Of a stretch of DNA of 64,000 nt, positions 56,143 to 64,000 are shown piece after piece. Position 1 is the stretch's first letter; every line of letters begins with the position of its first letter. Source of the stretch: Sympetrum striolatum (taxonomy: Eukaryota; Arthropoda; Insecta; Odonata; Libellulidae); NCBI GenBank assembly GCA_947579665.1, contig OX388351.1, positions 2,728,001 to 2,792,000 of the forward strand. Direction: 5' to 3'. A program made the translations under genes and the position numbers. The notes under the pieces are model-generated. The model made no database searches and had not been told where the DNA came from. It worked only from the letters and a program-made list of their open reading frames with translations.

Positions 56143-58259
56143 TGCATCCGATTATCATTTAGTCACTCCTGCTAAGCGTCGATAAGTACTTATTAAAACA
56201 TAAGTTTTTCGTAATTATGCTTGAAATAGAACGCTTCTGCCTAATATTCACAAGGTTTAATTTATGCTTTCCAGTAATTCTATCATAGCCCCATGTACTA
56301 TTTTAAAAATAGACTAGTTATTGGTCCGTGTGTTTTCAACCATTTATCTTGGGGCATTGCGGGAACGGTCACACACATCCGCTCTGGTTACATATACACC
56401 AGCAACTCCTTGGCTAATGGGAAACATTACAGAGCTTCCATCTTACTCGACGTCACCTCTGCTCTTGAAGAAACGCAAACCTACAATTTATCCAAAAATG
56501 TAAGAATATTCGAAGATAAACGTCCCTTCATTAGAAAATGAGAATACAAGAGCGGATTGCTCATTATCCAGACAACAAATATAAATTATCTAGTGATTGG
56601 TGTAAAAATTAAATTACGGAAGTAATCCGCTACTTTAAATCACGAAATCTTGAATCAGTCAAACGCAAGTTTCTTTTGTTTCTGGCTTTACGAACCTTAA
56701 ATGAAAAATCGCGCTTGTGAATGATATTATACGGGCCTACTATCAATTTATGAGGATAGCCAATGTAGTTATAACCAACGAATACCAGAGGATTCCTGAA
56801 AGCTATGTTACGAACCTTCATTCATCATACTTTAAGTGAGCAGGGTCTCCGTCAATCGAATTCATTTGGTTGAAATAAGGTTGTTCGATCGGATATCGAG
56901 TGCAAGAATGGAAATATTGCTCTTAAGTCTATCAGTGAGTAACAAGGAAAAAATATGATAAAAGAAAATGAAATTATAGAATTACTAGCAAACAGCGGAT
57001 TATTTTCTAACGAGTTGGCAGGCGCGGGTGTGTAATGCGTGGTTGCCTGTACTCAGATTGTCAATTTTCAATAAAATATTGTTACAAAACTAAGTCCCAG
57101 TTAGACGAACACCAACACAGTTTTCCATTACCCCAATTCCTGCACCACCACAAAAATTTTCATCAAAATCCCCGGACAAAATTGAGAGTCTCCCCTTGTC
57201 AGATTACACCTCAAGGGATTATCATGCCTCAATTAAATCATTTCAGCCATTTACAAATTATTTTTTTATAATTCGCTTGTTATTTGTTTAAAGTTTGGAT
57301 AATGATACAAAAATATAAAGAAAAAACATATAATAGAGCTATATTTACTGTGCATTTTGTTATACTTTCTCATTTTTCTAATAAATGATTTAATTCAATA
57401 TATAATAGAAAATATTCCTCATGAAATGCATTTTTTAAGCAGCAATGAAATTTTCCATTCATGCGTACCATTACCATTTAACCGGGATAACTGGGGTGAA
57501 ATCATTTGTTGCATCAATTGAATAAATTCTGAGCTCACTATTGCTAAACAGATAAAAAATTTGTCCATAGAAATAAAAAAGATCTTGAAATGCATATATA
57601 GTTTTCTTCCTCTTACTTTATCGCACAATGAAACCAAAATATTTGTTAGAGTTATGTAATCATCTTGTATTACACAGTAAAACTAAAATATATTAGCTTC
57701 TTTGGTCTGGTGTCCCCTATACCCACAAAAGAACATACCGATAGGAACATCGGATGTCTGATGTCAGCACCAGGATAGTTCACAGCATGAATATAAAGGG
57801 CAATCCTTGTGCTACATGAATTTCACATTACCACTGAAGGCCTTACGAAATTATGGTTGCTGATTTGTTGAGTATTTTGTACTCATTAATTACTATAATT
57901 ATGTAGATTTAATTGAGATTTGCCGCATTCAAAATGCAGCGTTGCCGTAACTCACCGGGTAATTTCTATAGAAAACATAAAAAACCTTCATTTTTATCGT
58001 AGAGCGTAGATCAAAAGACGCATGTACTAGTCTTAAGGCGAAGGATACGATGGAGATATCAAATTGTTGTATATTACAATTGTTTATAACTTTAAAAATC
58101 GTACTGGACGTTTTTTTGCCTTTTGGTCTGATTATTCCCGCTGCCTGCTGATAAGTCGATGTCCTTTATCAGCTCTGAGCTCGAGTCGTGGGAAAAAACT
58201 GTGATAACGCTGCAAAAACGGCAACTAGGGATGGGCCTTTAAAAAACCTCACTCAACTA
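56143..58259. other. No gene recognised
   Basis: Several 60-80 codon frames on both strands (for example 56,293-56,541, + and 57,419-57,637, -) lack recognisable motifs. AT-rich sequence runs up to the Tigger element. Confidence 0.4.
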
Positions 58260-60588
58260 CAGTAGAACCCCGGTAATCCGGACGAATTCAGACACATAGG
58301 CGTCCGGATTAGCGAGGTTTTCAAAAAATTACCTAAAAAACATTTTTTCTCAAAAATTATATTCTATAGATAATGCATGTATATATTACATAATGTCTTA
58401 CAACATATAAAGTGAATGAATATTATCAGCGAGCAAAAAAGCCAGTCATTTTCTTTTGCGCGACCGTTCTCATTTTAAAATCAAGTGCGCGGTCTCTAAA
58501 ACTTCTAAATTTCATGTGCTTCAAAATTTTGCTCCTCGGCCAACTTTAATGATGAATTGAGTGCCGCCAAAGCCTCAGAATGAGAAATTATGACGGAGTA
58601 CACAGGGTGGTCGTCGTCGTCAACATCATCATCTTCTGTCGTTACTGTTCTGATAATTTCGTCATCTGTTAAAGCTTCGTTTCGAGCCAAACTGTCGTCA
58701 GCCTCAGCAGCCCACCGGAGAGCTTCAGGGTTAGATATTTGGTTCGAAATTTGTAACTGCCTATTGAGTGGCTCAAGCTGAATTTCTTCAGTTTGCACAT
58801 TTTCTAAAACTTCCGAGCCAATAAAATTTGGGAGTAAATTTTTCCACGACTTGCTGATCAATAATTTAGACACAGATGCCCAACAGTTAGCTAGATTGAA
58901 CGAGACATCTTTTAAATTTACCTTTTTCAGTGCATTTTCCAAATTTTCATTGTTCACAGGATCATTAAGAATATTTGTAAGAAGCAACTTACGATATCCT
59001 AACCTAATGTTTTGAATAACATTCAGATCTATGGGTTGGATCAGCGCAGTCGTGTTAGGAGGAATAAACATTACTGAAATTTTACCGTCATCAGTGCACA
59101 ATTCTTCTTCAGAAGGATGGCCAGGACAATTATCAAGCAACAATAAAGCACGTTGTGGTAAATTTACGGCTTTCATATGTTGTGAAACTGCTGGAACGAA
59201 TTCTGTTTTAAACCAATCCAAAAATAATTCTCGTGTGACCCAAGCTTTTTTTGCCCTCGATAGCACACAGATAGCGTAGTACACACTGACTTGAATGCAC
59301 GGGGATATTTGGCTGTTCCGACAACAAACAAAGGAAGCTTATGTTTGCCAGTCACGTTTGCACACGGCATACATGTAATCCTCGCTTTAATTACTTTCCT
59401 TCCTGGTGCCACTTTTTCATTGGGATCGGCTAAAGTTTTGTCAGGTAACATTCGCCAAAAACAACCATGATTAGTCGGTATTGTAAACCTGTTCAGAACT
59501 CAGATTTTTCTCATTGATTACACGCAGTAACTCGATTCTAAATGGCTCTACTGCACTTTCATTGCTAGATAGTTTTTCCCCGGTCACTTTAAGACGCCTG
59601 ATCCCATGACGATGTTTAAATCTGTCCAGCCACCATTTGCTGGCAACAAAACCCTCGTCACTTTCAGTCATTTGTCTGTGAAAAAATCGAGCTTTTTCAC
59701 AAATCATTTCGCCACTTAGTGGTACGTGAAGCCGCCTTTGTTGAATAAACCATAAGTAAGCTGCATTTTCTAGTGCAAAGTTAATTGCCATTTTCATAGT
59801 TTTACGCATCTTCGAACCACTTTCTGTAGTGCTCACAAACTTCATTATGCTGTCCTTATTTTTCTTGATGTCGCCAACTGTTGACTTTCCAATGCCAAAC
59901 GTCCTGGAACTTGCATCGTAACTCTGACCACTGTTTATCAATTTAATGATTTTCACTTTGTCCTCTAATGTGAGGGTTTTACGCTTGCGAGACGCCATAA
60001 ATCACCGGACAGTACCGGGAAAAAAGGACGTCACTTTAGGTTTTAAAAACCGGTGAAAAATAAACGGAGACAGAGAATCGGAAGAACCAAGTTAGGTTAC
60101 ACTTACATTGGACGCGTAATTCGGCCATTGAGGGAATGAATCGTAGTGCATCTTTTCACGTGACCAGCCGTCTCTATCAGCAAAATTGTTATAGCACTGG
60201 AAAAATGGTCCTAATTTATTTCCTACCCACTTGAGATTTTAACGTGATGTTTTGAGAAGTGATACCCAGCTGCAACTGAAAATTTATTGTATTTCGGAAT
60301 TGTTTAGTCTCGCACATATTAAGCATTCCTCTAATGGAAAAAATACTGTCTCAGAAAAGTATCACAACTTACAATACTTGTTAGATGTGGTATCACAATA
60401 AACGAAATACTTCGCTCTCCATCAAATCATTGCAGCCAATGGAGAAATTTTTCAAATAGTCTGTCCACCTCTCGTTTCTTATTACTAATATGAGTGTTTA
60501 TATGTTCAAAAGAAGAAGTTGCGGGTTTACATAACTCCCAGTGGACCGTCCGGATTACCGAGGGTTCCGGATTAGCGGGGTTCTACTG
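58260..60588 (-). mobile_element. Tigger (Tc1/mariner, pogo group) DNA transposon, 2,329 bp
   Basis: The terminal inverted repeats are CAGTAGAACCCCGGTAATCC at the left end and, reversed, CAGTAGAACCCCGCTAATCC at the right. TA dinucleotides flank both ends (58,258-58,259 and 60,589-60,590), the duplication expected for this superfamily. A single minus-strand transposase gene lies inside. The element is full-length, but its transposase is frameshifted, so it is non-autonomous now. Confidence 0.93.
58505..59998 (-). pseudogene. Tigger transposase (CENP-B/jerky-like), frameshifted
   Basis: The product would bind the element ends and catalyse cut-and-paste transposition. Starting with an ATG at 59,998, the N-terminal part has the CENP-B-type helix-turn-helix (KRKTLTLEDKVKIIKLINSG). 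A second DNA-binding domain follows around residues 100-140 (WWLDRFKHRHGIRRLKV). The first catalytic Asp is in YNTD just before a one-base frameshift near 59,470. The middle part (59,451-59,285) has the GKHKLPLFVVGTAKYPRAFK block. A second frameshift near 59,280 leads to the rest, with the second Asp in LLLLDNCPGHP and the third in NTTALIQPIDL. All three catalytic acidic residues survive. Only the frame is broken, so inactivation looks fairly recent. Confidence 0.92.
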
Positions 60589-60590
60589 TA

Positions 60591-61360
60591 CCATGAACCG
60601 AATTCGCGATGTATCCCTCCCTCCAAATACCAAGCTCATCTCATTTGATATAGCCAATTCTTCACTTGCATCCCACTCTCGGAAACCCTCAGTTTAATAG
60701 AATCCTTGTATTAAAAAAGTAGCGTTGATCAGATTTTTTCGAAAGACGTACTCAATTTAACGAACCTGTGCCTATCCCAGAATTATTTTCGCTTCAACGG
60801 AATATTCTATGACCAAATTAATGGGTTAGCGATGGGGTCACCCCTCTCTCCTTTATTACCGGACATTTTTGTGGATAATTTGGAGACTTCCCTTTTTTCA
60901 TCGGGAAACCCACTCAATAAGTGCGTGCATTATTGGTACCGTTACGTGGACGATATCATCTGCGCTTGCATGGTAACGGATCGGCAACTCACGCAATTCC
61001 TCCGCCTATTAAATTCTGTTCATCCCAACATTTCCTTCACTTATGAGAAAGCAGAAAACGGGGTCCTTCATTTCCTCGATATTACCATTACTATAAAAGA
61101 TTCCCAGCATCATTTTGCTATTTACAGAAAACCTCCGTATACGAACCATGCTATCCATGTTATTTCCCACCACCACCCTTCCCAAAAACTCGCCCCCTTC
61201 CACTCTCTTATCCACAGGCTTTTTCAAATCCCTCTTTCAAATTCAGATTTTCAAAAAGAAGTTTCCGCCATCCTACAGATAGCGGAGGCTAATCGTTTTT
61301 CCGATGAAGCTATCCATAGGCTTATTAGAAATTGGAGCAGTAAAAATTCGTGCTGAAAAA
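60591..61360 (+). pseudogene. Penelope-like element reverse transcriptase (partial, damaged)
   Basis: The reverse transcriptase copies element RNA. Visible blocks in order are LPPNTKLISFDIAN (about 60,625-60,665), a frameshift, FRFNGIFYDQINGLAMGSPL (about 60,790-60,845), the catalytic box HYWYRYVDDIICACM (near 60,930-60,970), FLDITITI and YRKPPYTNHAIHV. A stop lies near 60,711. The N-terminal part of RT is missing. The 5' edge coincides with the end of the Tigger element, and no convincing RT sequence was found on the other side of Tigger. Confidence 0.85.
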
Positions 61361-61399
61361 TTTACAAGATGCGTATCAGTGACGAACACACATGGTGGT

Positions 61400-61990
61400 C
61401 TTCCCAGGCAAAGTCAGTACACTAGCGGCAAGGCACTTCCCTAAGGACCGCTTGCGATCAGCCTATAGGTCCACCCCCAAACTCAGAGACCTACTACACA
61501 ATTAGAAGGACGAGGTAGATCCCGCAGTGAGGAGCGGAGTTTACCGGCGAACCTGCACGGACTGCGACGCTGTCTACTGTGGGCAAACAGAGAGATCATT
61601 TGAAGTTCGTAGGAAGGAGCATTCAGCGGCCATTCGCCGAAACAACCCCGCTGCGTCGCAAATGGCTCATCACCTGATAGAGAACAACCAAAACTCTTTC
61701 AACATGGAAAACCTGCATTTCGCAGAAAAAGGCAACGCCTTAAACTCCTTGGAGTAATTAAAAATCCTGAAAAACGTGGTAGATCCAAATGTGAATGTTA
61801 TTAACGAATATTTGTCTCCTTCTACCCTCACCTATCTATACCACAGTTATCAACAAACTTCACCTCATAACACCCCCCCCCCATTCCCTCCTACATGGAT
61901 ATATGCTGTATTGATTTGTATTTAGTCACCTGAGGATATGAGTCGAAACCATGGTCGTATTCAAACAAAATATTCTGTGTTCTAGTAAAA
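61400..61990 (+). pseudogene. Penelope-like element GIY-YIG endonuclease and 3' end
   Basis: After the RT a linker reads HFPKDRLRSAYRSTPKLRDL, then a TAG stop near 61,502, then the GIY-YIG domain: RSGVYRRTCTDCDAVYCGQT, ERSFEVRRKEH and ASQMAHHLIENNQNSF. GVY and VYCG stand for the GIY and YIG motifs, and the Arg-Glu-His region is kept. The domain nicks target DNA for retrotransposition. The frame from 61,527 to 61,757 is intact. The 3' end, with TCACCTGAGGATATGAGTCG near 61,925, is typical of these elements. Confidence 0.85.
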
Positions 61991-62159
61991 GTTAGTTTCA
62001 CTTTCGCTCCTGAAGTAGTCGTAGATTCAACTGGTGTTTACACCCCCTGTGCCACATGCCAAAAGGCGGCTTGCAGAGTATTAATGAAGGTTGTCCTGCT
62101 TACAGTAAGGCCATCTCAGTTGTCATTCCATGAAACTATTACAGAAGGAATGAAAAGAA

Positions 62160-62260
62160 AAGAGAAAACGGATGGAAAAATGAGTGTGAGGACATGGAAT
62201 GTTAGAGCAATGCTTAGAAAAGGTCAGTTGGAAAATTTCAAGTTAGAATAAACATTGCTA
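62160..62260 (+). pseudogene. RTE-type LINE endonuclease scrap
   Basis: The frame beginning near 62,180 reads MSVRTWNVRAMLRKGQLENF, the characteristic N-terminal block of RTE-clade endonucleases. It ends at a stop within about 25 codons. Nothing of the rest of the element follows. Confidence 0.6.
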
Positions 62261-62640
62261 CACTTTGGTTATGCAAAGTATGTTGGAAAGATGGGGGATA
62301 TTTATGTTAAGCCTGACTTCTATTTTCAGTAATTAATGGAACCATTCCTATTCAATATTCTGAAATAAAGCGAGCGCACTTATCTTCAAGAAAGTTTGAA
62401 TATAAAAGTAATTTATAAACAGATATTTTTTATTAATTATAAGTACAGATTTGAACAACAGCTGTAACATATCATAAAAATAAGAATTAAAAAAAAAACA
62501 CTCAAAATAATTTAAGATGATCCATTTGACCTATAACCTTGAAATGAGATAATTTTGTTTAAATATAAATAACACAAAACAGTACATTAGTAAACCTATG
62601 AAATTTAACAGAACAATAAAGGGATGAACTTATTACAGTA
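62261..62640. other. No gene recognised
   Basis: AT-rich spacer between the RTE scrap and the zinc-finger remnant. If the zinc-finger transcript is real, this would be its 3' flank. Confidence 0.4.
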
Positions 62641-62659
62641 ATACATTCCACTCTGGCAG

Positions 62660-63291
62660 CGATGACTATAGAATATTAAATTTAAATATGCCAACTACTA
62701 TATTTACAATCTGAATATTTATAGGGTTATTCCCCATTATGAGTTCTTATATGTTATTAAAGCTGAATTAACAGCAAAAATATATTTACAATATTAAGAT
62801 TTAAATGGTTTTTCCCCAGTATGAGTCCGTATGTGTCTTCTTAAATTTGATTTCCTAGCACAACTATATTTAAAATATGTACATTTGAATGGTTTATCGT
62901 CACTGCCTGTTTTTACATGTTTTACCAAATGATCTTTTATTTTTAGTGCTTTCTGACCGAATGAGAAATTGTGCCTTCTCTCTTCATCATCACTCCCCTT
63001 ACGATCTTCAAAAAGTGACAAATGAATGCTGTAAATATGATGTTTAATCTCTTCCTTGGTCCTTGCTTTTGCATTACAGTAATGACACCTCATATACCCA
63101 TGTTCGATATCTCTTCTCTTGCTTAAATTTTCGTCTGCTCGTTTGGTGTTCTTTTCATTTCCTTCCTTCATCTCTTCCCCTTCCCCATCTTTCTTAATAT
63201 CCCTCTTCACAATTCTCACTCTTCTTAATTCACTTGTACCATTCCCTCCCTTCGGTATGCAAATCCTCCCCTCTTCCAACCAGCGTTCCAC
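62660..63291 (-). pseudogene. C2H2 zinc-finger protein, terminal exon, decayed
   Basis: A DNA-binding multi-finger protein by family. On the minus strand an acceptor (TTATTTATTTTCAG) at 63,292 opens a frame with a charged linker, then a finger-like block (MRCHYCNAKARTKEEIKHHI, then YSIH). A block lacking its cysteines (FSFGQKALKIKDHLVKH) follows, then FKCTYFKYSCARKSNLRRHI with RTHTGEKPF, in which one Cys of the CxxC pair is Phe. A stop at 62,794 falls where the next finger should start. Beyond it finger relics continue in broken frames (HIRTHNGE, stop, PYKYSDCKYSS near 62,740-62,690). The lost ligands and stops indicate a pseudogene or a gene that has lost its C-terminal fingers. Confidence 0.75.
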
Positions 63292-63380
63292 TGAAAATAA
63301 ATAATGCATGAGTTGATTAAAATTACAAGTTAACCTTTTAAGAAAAACAAGGTATATAAGTAAAGTTATGAGACTGAATG

Positions 63381-63960
63381 CTAAGCTGGACATGTTATAT
63401 TGCTGGGAACTTCCAGTTCAGAGAGAAAGTTTGTCAGCAATTGAGGGTTTGCCGATACAAGTTTGAACTCCTTAGTCAGTTTGTTTTCCATAGGAATATA
63501 TTTACTAAACAAAGCTTTTCTATTCTGAGAATGAGTGATATCAATTTCAAGCAACATTGTGCTATCAGGTTTTATCTCGGACTTTGTCATAGTGTGATAA
63601 ACATTTTTCAATACATCTGCAGGCAAATAGAGACGATTTTTTGTCAAGGGCTAAAGTTTTCAGATGATTTAAGGCATTTCAAGAAGGAAGAGAACCTTGC
63701 AGTGGAAGGCCTGCAATTGCGAGAACTGAGTTGCCAGATACTGAGACAGGTGCATTATGATTGTCACTTCACAGATTAATCAAGGAACTGCTGAATTTAT
63801 CCAACACCACCATTCATGAGGATTTGACCAATGGATTAAGAAAATCTGCATACCAAGGATCCCTAGAACCTTTTACCAACACCGTAGAACAACGAGAAGG
63901 GCACGTAATTTGACTTTTAGGAGCAGATTAAAATCAGCCCCATTTTCTTGAACATGACAT
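63381..63960 (-). other. Unidentified coding-like stretch at the window edge
   Basis: On the minus strand an 88-codon open frame at 63,381-63,647 reads TKNRLYLPADVLKNVYHTMT, then KSEIKPDSTMLLEIDITHSQ, with no ATG at its start. Another frame upstream (about 63,890-63,600) reads NHNAPVSVSGNSVLAIAGLP and KTLALDKKSS. Composition is protein-like and the two frames overlap at the LALDKK/LTKN junction, which suggests one coding region with a frameshift. No family was recognised. It may belong with the zinc-finger remnant or be an independent pseudogene. Confidence 0.35.
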
Positions 63961-64000
63961 TACTGGTCAATAAGACTCTTTTGTCTTCTCAAGATTGAAA

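Noticed and set aside
58590..59279. Plus-strand frames inside the Tigger element
   Set aside because: They are antisense shadows of the transposase.

Overview
The window looks like a repeat-rich, AT-rich metazoan genome segment, most likely from an arthropod. The evidence is Penelope-like, LINE, Tigger and hAT remnants, long (CA)n tracts, tRNA-derived SINE pieces and GT-AG splice signals. No organism-specific marker was recognised, so the taxon is an inference. No complete protein-coding gene with long exons was found. Most short open frames are chance frames or readings of microsatellites. All homologies between parts of the window were judged by eye; no alignment or database search was run.

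Bases 1-13.1 kb are a repeat field. Five roughly 1 kb elements, plus one cut by the window edge, share subterminal inverted repeats, a (CA)n tract and a hairpin at the right end. Three of them lie head to tail at 8.2-11.4 kb. They resemble non-autonomous Helentron (HINE) elements. Two arrays of about 160 bp modules (4.86-6.5 and 11.4-12.5 kb) each carry a tRNA T-arm-like motif on the minus strand, in nearly the same module order.

At 13.9-15.9 kb a 170 bp inverted repeat encloses a Penelope-type reverse transcriptase fragment (+) and an internally deleted LINE (-). A tRNA-SINE piece (17.7 kb) and a MITE (18.0-18.5 kb) follow.

The region 19-53 kb is the most interesting part. Three diverged copies of one apparently spliced transcription unit can be matched segment by segment: TU1 (-, 27.3 to 19.1 kb), TU2 (+, 38.0 to 43.6 kb) and TU3 (-, 49.6 to 43.6 kb). 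Each has a CCAAT-type start region, a small terminal exon-like block, an AATAAA-rich segment and a long G-rich tail on the sense strand. TU1 and TU2 also have repeated exon-like modules of about 90 bp. TU2 and TU3 meet tail to tail and form a large imperfect palindrome centred near 43.7 kb. Two loci with divergent first exons (28.6-29.5 and 50.7-51.6 kb) are inverted copies of each other and lie upstream of TU1 and TU3. A 2.15 kb hAT element with an 8 bp target duplication splits one TU1 exon module. No protein product is recognised, so this may be a noncoding RNA family, a rapidly evolving micro-exon gene family, or decayed copies of either.

The last 6 kb hold a complete but frameshifted Tigger element (58,260-60,588), a Penelope-like element with RT and GIY-YIG remnants directly beside it, an RTE-type LINE scrap, a decayed C2H2 zinc-finger exon and an unidentified coding-like stretch at the window edge.
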